Shown here: positions 11,901 to 24,264 of the stretch, in pieces | Position numbering within the stretch: position 1 is the first letter of the stretch | How the letters are laid out: every line of letters starts with the position of its first letter | Assembly (NCBI RefSeq): GCF_947507565.1 | Contig: NC_089178.1 | Span: 2,976,001 to 3,040,000 of the forward strand | Source of the DNA: Oscarella lobularis | Lineage: Eukaryota; Porifera; Homoscleromorpha; Homosclerophorida; Oscarellidae | Reading direction: 5' to 3' | DNA length: 64,000 nucleotides | Position numbers and translations under genes: made by a program | Notes under the pieces: generated by a model | What the model saw: only the letters and a program-made list of their open reading frames with translations | Told to the model about the DNA's origin: nothing | Databases searched by the model: none

Positions 11901-12743
11901 AGAAATGCACGGCGACTGAAAGTGCATGGTGATTCATCCATTATTCACGGAGACCGTTCTGTCTGTAGGCGGACGGTTTTGACCAAAAGGAGGCCGAATT
12001 AGCCATCAAATTGGCTCATCCCGGATTAAAAGCATGTATTCTGAGAGCCGACAACGAAAGCCAGAAGGACAAGTAAGTGTGCGAGTTGTCCTTTCTGTGG
12101 CACGCGCATCAGATATGGTCTTCTAACCAGATGGATGGACGCCTTAGAGCTGGCGGTGCGAGGCGAAATCCCAAAAGCTGACTCAGGAAACGGAGAGGTT
12201 TCGAATCAAAGCAAGGAAAAGGAAACTTTTCTCTCACCGAATAACGTACCGCCAGCCACTTCAACTCCGACTCCTGTTCCAACTACGGCCCCGTCTTCTT
12301 CTTTTCCCGCCGTCACCGCTAGTCCTCTATACGCTGAAATCGGCCTCAGTGCACCTATTCCTCCTCCTCCAGCAGCCTCTGATGAGCAAATTTATTCGTA
12401 TGCTAAGCCAGACTTGCCAGCGCCCAAGGCGCCGCAGCCGTTCACTGGCGGACCTGTCTACGCGGAGATTGGTAGCGGCGCAGACAGCAAGGCGCCGCCG
12501 CCAATGACGGCGATGGCTTCGTCATTCGACGAAGACGTTCAGACGAATCCTCTGTACGGGTGCACCGGTTTGGACGAAACGGAGCCGATTGGCGTTTCGG
12601 CGACGCCGCCGCCGCCGGACGAGGCGGGAGAAGGAAACGCCGACGACGTTTGTCACAATCCACTTTACGATTCGTATGACGGAGTAAGGCAAGACGAGAG
12701 CGAAGAACAGGTTTCTACTTTCGGTCATTCTGTAGCGTCGTGA
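6903..12743 (+). CDS. FGD-type FYVE, RhoGEF and PH domain protein
   Basis: A gene of about 22 exons. I start it at ATG 6903 (head [12 protein letters not shown]), spliced in phase to exons at 7213-7293, 7367-7574, 7635-7661 and a large exon 7725-9267. The N-terminal half is proline-rich, with [11 protein letters not shown]-type SH3 ligands, a poly-Gly run and a poly-Asp run. From 9546 follow a DH domain (HMLQ-like [19 protein letters not shown]), a PH domain ([13 protein letters not shown]..., 10630-11030), a FYVE zinc finger with [10 protein letters not shown] and paired CxxC motifs (11083-11598), and a second PH domain (11655-12130). This is the full FGD1-4 order; the family activates Cdc42 at membranes carrying PI3P. 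The last exon (12131-12743) adds a tyrosine-rich tail ([26 protein letters not shown]) that I do not know from vertebrate FGDs. The FYVE lacks an obvious WxxD, having WISDD instead. Confidence 0.9.
8941..9199 (+). repeat. Poly-Gly and poly-Asp codon runs in the FGD gene
   Basis: A GGC/GGT run at about 8941-8985 encodes some 15 glycines, and a GAC/GAT run at about 9160-9199 encodes some 13 aspartates. Both are in frame within the low-complexity N-terminal half. A pure (ATA)n microsatellite at about 9894-9921 lies in the intron between two DH-domain exons. Confidence 0.85.
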
Positions 12744-13018
12744 ACTTTCAGAAGGCCTTTAGGTTGTATATTTATGCAAATAGTTTTTTTTCGTACGACC
12801 TTTCTATCGGTGGTTGCTGTTTTGTTGTTAGTCGATGCAGTGTTGGAGCGGGCTTTGACGCCGAATTATTTCTCGAGATGTCGACGGAGTGCGATTTGTA
12901 AACAGTAGGGCACTTGGAGCGTTAACTCGATCGTGACGTCATTCTCGGCTCCGCTCCGGGCCGCGGCGAAGGAAGCTCATCAATCGTCGATCCGATGCGC
13001 ATTTAGCGAACGAACGGC

Positions 13019-14509
13019 ATGGCGTCCGCTGCTCGTCGTCTCGGCGCAGTCTTCAACCTCGTCTTCGTCGCCACGTCACTCCTACATGTGATCTACGCGG
13101 AAGTTGAACCTCGCCGCCGATCATTCGCCACCGTATCCCGCTCGAATTTCGTTCCTCTAACGCTCGCGCGTCACCGTCGCGAGTCGAGCAGTAGCGGCGG
13201 CACTCCGAGCACTGGCAGTGAAGACGCGACAGCCGAAGCGACGGAAACGACGATTATAAACGCTGTCATTCCTTGGGACGACGACGCCGGCGGCGACTTG
13301 ACAGTTCAAGTAACTTTCGGCGACGAGAAGCCGTTTCGTCGTCTTGTCTACGGAGACTTCGATCGTCGTCGAATGATTTTTCGAAACGACTCGTTCGTCG
13401 TCACAGTTGGGCAGGGTACGTGCGAGCGTGGGAGAACCCGAAAAAAGATCGCGCATACATTCCCTTTGTCGGGGCGAGGATTCCGCCCGTTTGTATATTT
13501 TCATTTCGCGCTGCCTGGGGGCCTCGCACGTTTCGCCGCTTTTCCCGGCCGACTCCCGCACGTGTTGATCGTACGTTCGGGAGAGCGTCGGACGATTCTC
13601 GGCGAACGATTATGAGGCGTTATTTATTCATGAATGGCCCAAACGCTGCAATAATTTGCTTAGATCCTCTTCCGTTTCTTTATTTACAGTATCCTACCGG
13701 CGTCACGTTTCCGAATACTTTCGTCGGCTCCCTCGCTCGGCTAAGATCGTTCTCTTCGTGACGCGATCGCTGAAACCGGTCGAAGGTGCTTTCAAAGAGC
13801 AGTTTTTCGAACTGCCGATGAAAGCAGAGCCCAACTCCTTTTATTTGTACACGTTCAACGGTCTTGGCACGCGCCAACCGAACCAATCTTTGGGTGGGTC
13901 GCATTCCTGTGTACGTTCGTGCGCATGTCACCTCGCTTTTTTTTTCTTTGATTGATTGACAGATGTCGTTGCATTCAATCCTGAAGCGTATGAACAAAAA
14001 GAGGACAGCCTTTACCTAATTGCTGACGACGTGCGAGCATCAGATGCTCGATATTCACTCCTCAATTCAAGCGATTTTGAAATCAAAGTCACTTCCATAT
14101 TTTTACTCCATTTGAGCGTGCTTTTTATCTCTTTCTCTCAAGGTTTTCCACAAACACGACGTGACGTACATTGGGGATTATAAAAACATGAAACCGGTCA
14201 CAGATCCGCTGTATGGCCACTGTGAAAGCGGTCAAGTCTATTTTGGTATATTGACGGGAGATCTCGAGCGTCTGGACAAATATCCCATCCATTACAAAGT
14301 CATACCTGCGCTCCAGAAACCGAAGAGACCCCTACCTCGGCCCGTCACCGACGTCTATGTTTTGAACGCCTATCCAGAAATGGGCGAACTTTCTGTATCG
14401 TTTGCAACGTACGACTTTCAACCGGTCGCATATGGCTCCGCTACAAGAGGACGTCTTTACCTCAAGAAAGGCGATCCTTTTGAGATAGCTATTGACGATG
14501 AAAGTAGGC

Positions 14510-14540
<31 letters not shown>

Positions 14541-15365
14541 ATCTCCTCACATTTTTTGTCTCTTGTCAGCGGAATTAGAGTCCGTCGTTGGTGTTGACGT
14601 GCCGTACTCTAACGGCATGTGTGTCATTGTGCCAGACAGCGGCAAGTTTGGAAATCTCGAGGTGTTTGTCCACTGCTGGGAAGTTGATATGTTTCATTGG
14701 AACAAAAGCGAGCAGGCTTGGGTATTCACCTACAACACGGCAAAGAACTGCTCGGTCTTAGGTAAAAGAAGCGCGCAAGCCGGGCCCGCTCGCACTCACG
14801 CACCCGCGCGTACCTCTCTAGATTTTCTTCTCCTTGGAGCAATGTCCAGGCAACTGTGCAAGGACAATTGCACGCGTTTCTACGCTGTCGCCTCCGCGCT
14901 CGACTCTGGTAACGCGATGTACGGACCAATTGATGCCGGAACGTATGACCTAAAAGTAAGTCGATCGCCGCGCCCATGCACATCTGTTCCCCAGGAGACG
15001 AGTTCTTTACTAAGGTCGTCGCCGAGGGCACCGTCGAGGATTCGATAGAGTATCGTCGCACCAATAACGCTCTCATCGCAGAGCCGACGCTCATCGCCGC
15101 GCCTGGAATTTTCTATTTCAGCGTTCTCTCGGGCGAATGCGACAGCGACGAATTTCCAGCTCGATTCTTTGCCTTTCCGTCGTTTGGACGGACAAACTTT
15201 CCTGACAATGTCATCATCGGCGAAGATGATGAGGAGTCGGCGGAGCCGCCAGTGTCGACCGATAATTCGCTGCAGAGCACTCCAACGTCCGCTTCTCGTC
15301 GTCACGTTGCATCCGCCGTCGTTTGGATTGTCGTTTTGAGAACATTTTTCGCGTCGGTTGCCTGA
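13019..15365 (+). CDS. Secreted, probably GPI-anchored two-module protein (family copy A)
   Basis: Seven exons: 13019-13415, 13690-13893, 13963-14087, 14143-14503, 14570-14761, 14840-14955 and 15015-15365. Their junction phases are 1-1-0-1-1-0. A signal peptide (LGAVFNLVFVATSLLHVIYA) is followed by a basic, Ser-rich linker and two copies of a module of about 240 residues. Each module has a VxxxNAxP...F...YG... strand set, a segment ending in FTYN, a short D-led segment ending in a Tyr or Phe plus ELK/DLK/EIK, and a segment beginning VF or VV with a YY/YF...I...G block. The C-terminus is hydrophobic (HVASAVVWIVVLRTFFASVA) after Ser/Thr-rich spacing, as in GPI-attachment signals. The strand pattern recalls bacterial DUF4397 domains, but this is only a resemblance. 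The two C-terminal-half exon starts at 14840 and 15015 rest on homology to the other copies. Function is unknown; a surface or matrix role is inferred. Confidence 0.75.
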
Positions 15366-16340
15366 AAAATGTCTCGTGTTTTGCGCGCGCTCCTATTCTA
15401 CACGCAGTCCGTACGTGCACGATGTGATATCAGACTATTTCGAAGAGAACCTAAGTTTATATTTCTTTGACAGATTGCATGACGTTTCCCCCGTCAGTTT
15501 ATTCAGTAGGACCCTTTGTAGTCATTTGGTATGTTAACCCGTTCTTTTGTAGGAAGATACTAAGCAGCGGATGCATAAGGATGCTATGTAACTATCTCTT
15601 TCTTTCGTCTTTCCCGCCTCTCCAACAGGTTGAGCTTGATATATTCCACTTGGTCAGGCGCATTCCAATGAGCTAGAGTGTCCGTAATTGCCGAGCCGGC
15701 TCGTTGTTTTTATGCGAGGGCGTAGAAACCGCTTCTTTCGTTCCCTAGGAGCGCCGACGGCGGCCCGCGACACTTCCGGCTTCCACGTCGACGGCCTCTT
15801 GAAGCGAATCACGACTAGTGAGATGTATCGACCGACGCTAAATCCAATCTTGACGCACCGTTCTATAGGTCCGTTGGTATGTACCCAGTGGCTTCACAAC
15901 TGAAATCACATTAGAGCGCTTGTCCAATGACGGCAAAGTGCACACAATTAGCGCCGGTCACTCATAAGACAATCGAACGTACGCTTATGTAATTTTACCT
16001 TTCCTATACACGATATCAGCGAGCTTATATAGTTTCCCGATCTGGGGAATGCTTTCCTTTGCGGTCCCTTCCGCCCTTCGGTCAGTCGGATCCTGTCTCT
16101 CGACCGATCGAGTTGCTTCGCTCGCAGCTAGCAGTCTAACGATTATAATTCGACGTTTGCCTGCTGTTCTCTCTTCTTTCTCAAGCTGAGAACAGTATCT
16201 TCTTCGTCTTCTACTTTACGACAACTTCCGCCTCCGCCGCGCGTCTCTCTCGTGCGCGACGTCGGTTCTCACCTAAAAGCCGCGAATTGCACTTGGCGCG
16301 CGACGCTGAGCATATCTAATTCAAGCGCTCTCCTGGCACG
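15366..16340. other. Spacer between family copies A and B
   Basis: No gene is supported in this stretch. Open frames at 15467-15676 and 15688-15903 have no recognisable protein features and no splice partners. The last few hundred bases presumably hold the promoter and 5' UTR of copy B. Confidence 0.5.
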
Positions 16341-19224
16341 ATGCACACGATAGTATCGGGCGTCGTTCTCTGTCTCCTATTTGCGACGACGATCGCCGTC
16401 GCCGTTCCCGTCGCCAGCTCGCGAAATGTCAAGAACCTCGTCCACGACGTCGGCTCGATCAAACCGACGCGATCGAAACGAACGGGAGCGGCGAATAGTC
16501 AGGCGTTCGTCGATCAGTCGAAATCGACGCACATTCACGTCACGAACGCGTACATCAGCGAAAGCGACGTGTCGCTTCGTCTACCGCTGGCGTCGTTCGA
16601 TGACATGAGTTACGGAGACGTGCGTACGGTCGAAGTCGAATCGTCGCTCAAGCTGACCGACTCCTATCGAGTTTCGGTGGGAAACGGTAAGCGGCATGCA
16701 TGGGCTAGCGATCTCCCCTCCTATAGCTCTCCGCGCGTCCCCTAATTCCGTCCACCCCCGCGTTCGCGGCGAGCTCTTTGTCGCAAAAATCGCATTGACA
16801 AACCTCGCGCACTTTTACTGTTTCTCCCGCCTGACTATATACAGTACGAGAGAGTTAGGCGGTGGCGGCGCCCGACTATTTTTCTCTTCCGAAGAGAGTA
16901 ACAGTATTGCAGTTGTTGGCACCTCCGCAAAGTCGGGCGACGCGCGTGCAGAGTAGTGGTGCCGTAACTGGATTGGCTGCCGGAGATACGGCCTAATAGC
17001 AGGAATTGTGACCGCTCGTAATCCGATTAGACAAAGCGATTCTTTTGATGCTTATGAAATGGCAACCGTTTTGCACAAACCGGTGGCCAGGTAACGCGGG
17101 GTCAAACGAAGCATTTCCCTCGCGCCCGGATCCCGCTCACGTAGGCGCGTTCTGATTGGCTGGCTCACTCGAAGGAGGCGTGACGTAGTAATTCGTTTTT
17201 TTTCCTTGTTGGTTCTAGAGTCGTACGCGGCGAACGTCTCGGGAAGCGTGACGCACATACCACGCAATTCCGACGTTTTCGTCATCACGGACGTCGCCGC
17301 AGACGAGCGCGGGTCGCTTCACAACACGTTTTCCATATGGGATCGCGACGATCGAATCACACCTGGTCACTTCTGGTTGCTCACCTACAACGCTTTCAGT
17401 CATTCGGGCCTTGGTAAGTGCACGCAACTCGGTCGGCCGACCGGCACGCGCTACCCAGTAATTTCCGCTCTAATCAAATCGGCGGTCTTTTGTACAACGT
17501 AATTCGTTTTTTCTCCGAACACTCGTCCCATAAAAAAACGTAGGCCTATTGTGTGGCCTCTGGGAAACTAGAGAGACAGGCTGTTATACAGAAGTTAGAT
17601 TAGGGAAAAAATGTGCCCGCGGAAGCGAGGGATCGCGCGCGCGCGCGCGAGATCCATATCGCACAAGAACCCAAATGATCCTCGTGTCTTCCTACGGCTT
17701 TGCGGAGTCTACCAGTCTGCTCATGAATACGTAAAAAGGAAAACTAATTCTCGTCTTCCATCTAGACGTGCTGGTATTCGATTCGAGCAAAGTGGGCACA
17801 GATCAGTACAGCCTCCAGCGAATTGGCATGGACATCGACTCATTCGACGCCTACTACGTCGAACTCCCAATCAGCACTTACGAACTCAAAGTAAAAATAG
17901 AACTCACATGTACGCGCGTCAATCAAACGTCGGAATTTTCATTCAGATCGTTCCCCACGACGCCGTGCTCAATATCGACGATTTCAAGAACATGCCGTCA
18001 CTTGCGCCGCCCATCTACATCAATCCCAAAGAGGGCACGCGCTATTACGGCGCTATAATCGGCGTTTACGGCGAAGTGGGAAAATTTCGACCCGACTACG
18101 TGACCGTGCCGCCGCTTCCCGTCGCGCCGCCGCCTCGCACGCCGTACACGCGAGTCATCGTCATGAACGCGTTTCCGCGCGATAGCGACGTCGAAGTGAC
18201 GTTCAAATCGACGAGTCACTTTCGCGCGCTTTCCTACGGTCATTCGACGAGCGGATCGCTTCACTTGAAACGAAACGATCCGTATAGGATCGAGTCAATT
18301 CCGTCGGAAAATGAAAACGGTACAAGAGCACATGAAATATGAGTTTTTCACAAATTTTTTCTTCGTTTTTTTTTTTAGGGAATCATCGTATGTCAATTAC
18401 GAGTCACGTTGACCATACGGTGCCCTATCTGAACAGCGAGTGTCTTCTCATCGCCGACACGTTGACGTCGACAAGAGAGCAATTGGATAAATATTTTCTC
18501 TGCTGGGAAGAGCACTACTTGGATCTTCATCCCAACAACGTTTTCTTCTTCACCTATAACGCTTTGGTGAACTTTAGCGAAGCCGTCGGTAAGCGATCAC
18601 GAGAACACGAAAAAATTAAGATTTATTTAGTGTTTTTTTTTCTTTTTGCAGATGTTGTGCTGTTTGATCGAGACACCGTTGACGATCCCAACACGCGCAG
18701 TCTCCTCAATATTGCCCCTCACCTCAAGCGAGGCCACGGAATTCGCGCTCGATATGTAACCCCTCCTAAGAACCACTACGAAGTCAAGGTACAACGAATC
18801 CCATTATGCACGTCCACGTGATGAAAATTAATCTCCGATTTTACTTCAGGTGGTCAAAAGTGGCACCATTACCAATTCGTTGGATTTCGACACGGCTCGC
18901 TCTCTTCTGCCACCCATGGTTATCAAACCGAAAGGCGATCATCGCTACTATTTGGTCCTTAGTGGAGTTGCGCATAACAGAAAGTATCCACCTGCATTGA
19001 TATCCCATCCGCCTGAATTGATACAAGTTCCCGTGTCGATGCCGCCATCTACCGTATCTACTATTAAAAATGTAATGTCTGCTGCTGAGGTTTCTTCACC
19101 TACTGAGATCCTGAACTATACTGTTGATCCCGATCCCAACCTAAGTAAGTATAGCTCAGCTCACCGTTTGGAACCCATGGCGCTCCTGTTAGTGGCACTT
19201 TGTATATTACTGTGCCGGGTATAA
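16341..19224 (+). CDS. Secreted, probably GPI-anchored two-module protein (family copy B)
   Basis: Seven exons: 16341-16686, 17219-17413, 17766-17890, 17947-18319, 18379-18588, 18652-18788 and 18850-19224, with junction phases 1-1-0-1-1-0 exactly as in copy A upstream. It begins with a signal peptide (MHTIVSGVVLCLLFATTIAVA) and a KR-type basic site (SKRTG) that could be furin-cleaved. Two modules follow: NAYISESDV..., FWLLTYN, STYELK, IVPHDAVL; then NAFPRDSDV, FFFTYN, NHYEVK, VVKSGTI. The protein ends in a hydrophobic tail (MALLLVALCILLCRV) after a Ser/Thr/Pro linker, suggesting a GPI signal. Copies A and B are in tandem about 1 kb apart. Pairwise identity looks modest, so the duplication is old while the exon frame stayed fixed. 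Confidence 0.78.
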
Positions 19225-20256
19225 TTGATCTTTTTTGTATCACTCCGCAAGTTGTCAATAATGGAGCTGCTACTAGTCTACTTACCAAGACAGAGATATT
19301 TTGACAAACCGATTGATCGTAGTCCGGAATTGAATTGTAGATATGCCTCTGCATGCATTAGTGACACCTTAGCACAAACTGAAGTAGCTTAGGTAGAGGT
19401 AGCGAGAACAAGGATGATATATTTATTGAACACATAGAAGAAGTATACCGGAAGTGAACCTACAGTAAACGCTCGCTCTTATACGGGATCTAAAACTTCC
19501 CCCTGTCTACTGATTGCCTTCGAACGGCGCTCGGCGTGCAGTAAAAGGAATCTCGCGTTGACGAAGAGCTTTCCACGCTACGTGAAGTGCACGCCGAGAC
19601 GTGGCGGGCACAATTGGCTGCGCACAATGCCTGTTTTCGACCGTTGTGCTCGCACAAACGAATGACAGCGTGGCGATGGACGTGCGGTTCGTTGGAGCGA
19701 CTCGGGAGGAGATAATTGGTTGGGACTTTAGACAAACGTGATCGGCTTGCTACGGGGCCAGGGACGACGTTTAGCCGAGGTAGGAAGACAGCTGACCTCT
19801 TTATACCTACCCATATGTATGTATGACTGACTATCACTTTGATGTAAAGAGCAAAGAGCAATTGTCTTCTGACTGCATGCATATGCGTATTTAGACGTAC
19901 TGTACATATTCATCCTAACACGTTCCAGCGATTGTAGTATATGTATCAACGGTCATCCAAAAAATCTCTCTCTCTCCAGATAGATGTGTCTTCATCTTAT
20001 GATTCAAATACCTTCCACTCGAACTGGCTGCATCGCGGCAATTTTCAATAATGGGAAGCATGTGGTCGAGTCTAATAGGCTGACATCAATATTTATTGTC
20101 CAAAACTGAAGCAATTGCCACTCAATCGGCAAAAGGGATTTCTTTGCAAAAAAAGCGAGGTACGAGATCAATATACCCGAATCATACACAGTCCCTTCTA
20201 GCTATGAGTTCCTCATTCTTAACTAATTTTAACTATATCTAACTACTCTACGAGTT
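19225..20256. other. About 1 kb between convergent genes, nothing recognised
   Basis: This lies between the 3' end of family copy B and the 3' end of the minus-strand RAD54L2 gene. A minus-strand open frame at 19490-19882 looks like chance: no family, no low-complexity signature and no splice context. Some of it is 3' UTR. Confidence 0.5.
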
Positions 20257-23200
20257 TTACGAGTTTCTCGGTAACGTTGCACTGTGAGCCGGCACAGTTC
20301 CCGATGGTCGCTCCCCCGCCGTCCGTTGCCCCGACCTTGCCGTCTGCATGAGTAGAATCGAAGTTCTCGCAACGGCGTTACGATCAAGCGGGAACGGCGC
20401 CAGCGTTGGCCTCAGCGCACGAAACGCGCCCGTGTTGACGATCGCCGGCCGGTAGATTTGCTGGCTCGACGGGCAGCTATTTAGAAAAACGAATATAGGG
20501 GAAGCGCATCCACCCCTAGCTATCCAGCTAGTAGCTAAGTCTTACATGGGAAAGTTAGGCGGTTGCGGTCTAGGAGCCGGCGGCGGCGGCGGCGGCGGCG
20601 TTGGGACGCTGCTGGCCGGACGTTGACCGGCCCGTTTTTCGCGAGCGTAATCTAAATTATATTGATGAGCGTTTCAGCATAATGGGGGAGAAAACTTGAC
20701 TAATTGATCTGTTTTCTCCCGACAACACCTGTCTACCTTGTATGGCCTGTCGTTTTTCGTGACGCGTCAGTTTCTCGTCGCCTTCTTCCAGCACTAAAGA
20801 ATCGGTTTCCACCGGTTCCTAAGAACGAGTAGATCGACGTAGGGGACTCATTATATGTGTACATGATAAACGCGTGCCTGAGTTAGCCACGTTCCTAGCC
20901 GCTGGCAGACAGCCTTTAAAATAGAATCCGTGCATGTCGTCGCGTATTTTTGCCAATCAAACGGTTCTCGGGTTTCCACCTAGAGGTCGAGAACATTAAT
21001 TGGTTAAGTCAAAAGAAGACTTGGGGAAGAAGGTCCGCATTATCGGTCAGACGTGCCGCGGTGGAAACAGCCTAACAGACCGCGAATCGACCGCCAATCT
21101 CCCGCTGTCAAACGTTGTTAGGAGATGCCGTGCCACTAAGTTCACTAGCACGACGCTCATCCGATTAATCTCACCTGATTTAGAAGGAGATTGACGGTCG
21201 CATTCCGAGTTGCGTTCCCCTCCGGTTGAAGCTCGTCGATAACTCGATCTGGATATAAAAAATTAGCGAGGAAACACCGCCCGTCAGTCCGTCCGTCGAC
21301 TATCCGCACCCGCGACACCCCGTTTCGTAATTTGCCTCTCGTAAATGCGACGTTCCATGCCGCCGTCGGCGACGAGCCTGTAGACGTAGCACGGCTTATT
21401 CTGTCCATAACGATAGATCCTGTTTGCATAGAATGGTTCCAGTTTCACTTAAATTGAATCGTCGTCGCGCGTTACACCTGCACACGGCCTGCGCGTCGTG
21501 GCACGGATTCCACGAGACGTCCATGAGAACGACGCGATTGGCTCCCACTAAACTGATGCCAAGGCATCCCGCTCTAGCAGGCGCACGTCAATAAATATTT
21601 TCATGGTAGCTAGGCCTCATTGTACTTGGTCGAGAGTAGAAAAACGTAGACTTTCTTGTTAGCGGGGCTGTTGAACGACGTGACGAGCTGCTCGCGATCG
21701 AGAGAAACCGTGCTTCCGTCCAGACCTAAATAGGTTAAAAAGTGGACGTGAACCGCAGCTTCTTTTTTTTCGCGCGCGCCGAGTAGGCAAACGTACGATA
21801 ATAGTGCTCGTTTTTCGTCCACGTCGATCCCGACGACGGAACGACGCGACGCGACAGATGGTCTTCTATCAAATCCAGTGTAGCGAGACTTTGACTGGAT
21901 TCGATTCGAAGAGAGGTCACTTAAAATTAACAATATCCACCTCTACCTGAAGACGAGCAGGCGATCGCCGCGAGCGACCGATTCGTCGATAATTTGCAGT
22001 AGAATGGGCATCTTTGCACCGGCGTCCTCCCTCCCCGGTTCGTAGTCCTTCATGATTTCCTTTGCCTATATATACACACGTAACGTAGTGGTATCGCGGA
22101 GCGCAAAAGTCTGCGCGCTGACCCAAGCAAAAGACACGGACTTTTGCTTGCCGGTGGGCAAATCGTCGACGTCCAAGTCAATACCCTGTTAGAATCAGAG
22201 CAAACGTTATTCTCGCGCGTGCTATAATTATCGAAAGAGAACCCACGGAAGATTTCTTGTTCTGGGCCGATTGTAGTAGACACTTGTGCACCAAGTCCGG
22301 ATCATTCCAGATCTATGTTTAGTGTAAAAGCGACCAAGTGGCGTTCCTAGACGTACTGTGTACTACTAGTACCTTCAAGCAGACAGAAAAGACTTTGATA
22401 GGGTTCAACTGGCGACCGTCTTGCGCGTCGTTTTTCAACGCTTCGTAGAGTCGCTGCTGAATGGGCGACGATTTCAGAAACAGAACGTACTCTTTCTTGG
22501 GAGAAAGAGCACTCTTAAGAATTTTATGCCCTCGCCTAGGCAAACGACCACCCGCTTTTTTCTATAGATATTCTGCGGTTCGCGTTTACCTTTGAACGAA
22601 GCCTTCGACGAGCTTGTGAAGAACGTGAGCCCGCTGGCGCATGACAGCCTTATCGGCCGACGTGCTATCGACGCATTGACCATTGTAGATGGGATACTCG
22701 AACATGTTACTGAAGTCCTGATGCGTGCCCACATAGTTTGGTCGTACGAAATCAATCATGCACCAATATTCGGCCAAATTGTTCTGCAGTGGATATCCGG
22801 TCAAGACGAGACGTCGTCTAAGGGGGTCAGTCAGTCAGTCAGTAGATGAGGATCATGTTTACGTTCTGGTGGCCCTACTTGGTTCGTATCTTTTTCAGAG
22901 CCTGCGATATTCCAGCGAGATTGTTCTTGATGCGATGGCCCTCGTCGCAGACGACGAGATCCGGCCCCGGATTGCACAGCATCGACTGCGCGTCTTTCAA
23001 AGAGAAAAAAAATCCATTTCTCTCTCTCTCTCTCTCTCAAGTCAAACTAAACTAACCTTGCAATTGTTTCATATGCCCCTCTTCCAGATCCAAGTCGATT
23101 GTGATGCCGCCACTGGGACCCTGTTTTGGCTTCGGCGGTTTCTTGCCCTCGATTCGTTTCACGCCGCTCAACGTCGGCACTTGAAGCGCCAACATGCGAT

Positions 23201-24209
23201 ACATCTCATAGCCGATAAGCAATACTCCGCCACGAACGTGCCATTGACGAATCACCTCGGCTCGAGCGGCCAAATCGCGCTGACTCTCATTCAAGACGAA
23301 AACGGAAAAGGAGCGCGACGTCTGAGGCAACCACCGATTATACTCTTCCACCCAATTCTGTAGGGTATTAATCGGGACGACGCAGAGAACCGTGCGCGCT
23401 TTCGTGCGAGTCAAGAAGACGTCCGTGAACGCGATCACTTGCAACGTTTTTCCCAATCCCATGCAGTGGGCCAGGATGCAACCGAAGCCGTCTCTCCTTC
23501 CAAACTCCTCGACGCTCTCCACGAGATTCCCGTAGAGAAATCGAATGCCTAAAATCTAAAAAAAAAAAAAACGAAAGAGACGTCTCGGAGGAAGTACGAG
23601 ACAAGGGAAATTTCGAGCGCGTGCCTGATGCGGCTTAAGAACGGCGGAAAGACGAGGATGAACGAAGATGTCAGGTTCCGATTGAGCGTGTCTCGGATTC
23701 ACCAACACTCGACCTTGCCCGTCGCGAAGACCTATCTCCTTTTCCGCCTCGTCGGCAATCCGACGCGCTTCGTCGTCGTCGTCTGACGAATCGAGAACTT
23801 CGACGACGTCGGAAGCGGCAGCGGCGGCGGCGGCGGCGGCGCCGGAAGTGACGGCATACGTTGCACCAGCGGACGACATACTAACAAGCGTCATCGGACG
23901 ACCCGGTATCTCGCGCAAAAACGAAACGTCGGAGTCACTGTCGTCGTCGTCGTCGTCATCCAAAACAATAACCTTATTTATTGATTTTGGAGCTGGTCTC
24001 GAACTGACGGAGTCCGAGTCTTGTTGCCTTCGCCGACGTTCTTGTTCTTCGTTTAGAGCGTGTCGCGTCGCGTCTGCTAGCTCCGATTCCGATCTGATTT
24101 TTCGTATCGTTCGTCTATGATTCGGTCGGCGACGTTTCGGTGAGCTATTGTCGTTTTGAGTCGGATTATCGTTGTCTGATTCGGAAACTTGAGCCGATTC
24201 GCTATTCAT
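20257..24209 (-). CDS. RAD54L2: SNF2-family helicase RAD54L2 (ARIP4)-like
   Basis: Minus-strand gene with about 13 exons, starting at ATG 24209 and ending at TAA 20257. The acidic and Ser-rich head ([13 protein letters not shown], poly-Ala run) leads to a SNF2 ATPase. Visible motifs are [12 protein letters not shown] (Walker A), [21 protein letters not shown] (DEAH-type box), [16 protein letters not shown], an [14 protein letters not shown]-type motif V, and [16 protein letters not shown] (motif VI). Blocks such as [17 protein letters not shown] and [13 protein letters not shown] match ARIP4 rather than ATRX or RAD54. The C-terminus is short, with a poly-Pro patch. Vertebrate ARIP4 is a nuclear chromatin remodeller and androgen-receptor coregulator with a much longer tail. 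Downstream exon borders near 21180-21430 are approximate. Confidence 0.9.
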
Positions 24210-24264
24210 CGCGTCGTCGCGTCAAAAGACGAGACACTTAGTCGGCTCTCTCGCGCGCGCTAAA
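24210..24264. promoter_or_regulatory. 55-bp bidirectional 5' spacer (RAD54L2 / SDR gene)
   Basis: Start codons at 24209 (minus) and 24265 (plus) are 55 bases apart. The spacer holds a CG-rich segment (ctctcgcgcgcgc) typical of TATA-less shared promoters. Confidence 0.5.

Noticed and set aside
15688-15903. Plus-strand open frame between family copies A and B
   Set aside because: No similarity to the family modules and no flanking splice sites in phase.
19490-19882. Minus-strand open frame of 130 residues between two genes
   Set aside because: Weak composition, no splice context and no recognisable motif; probably chance.
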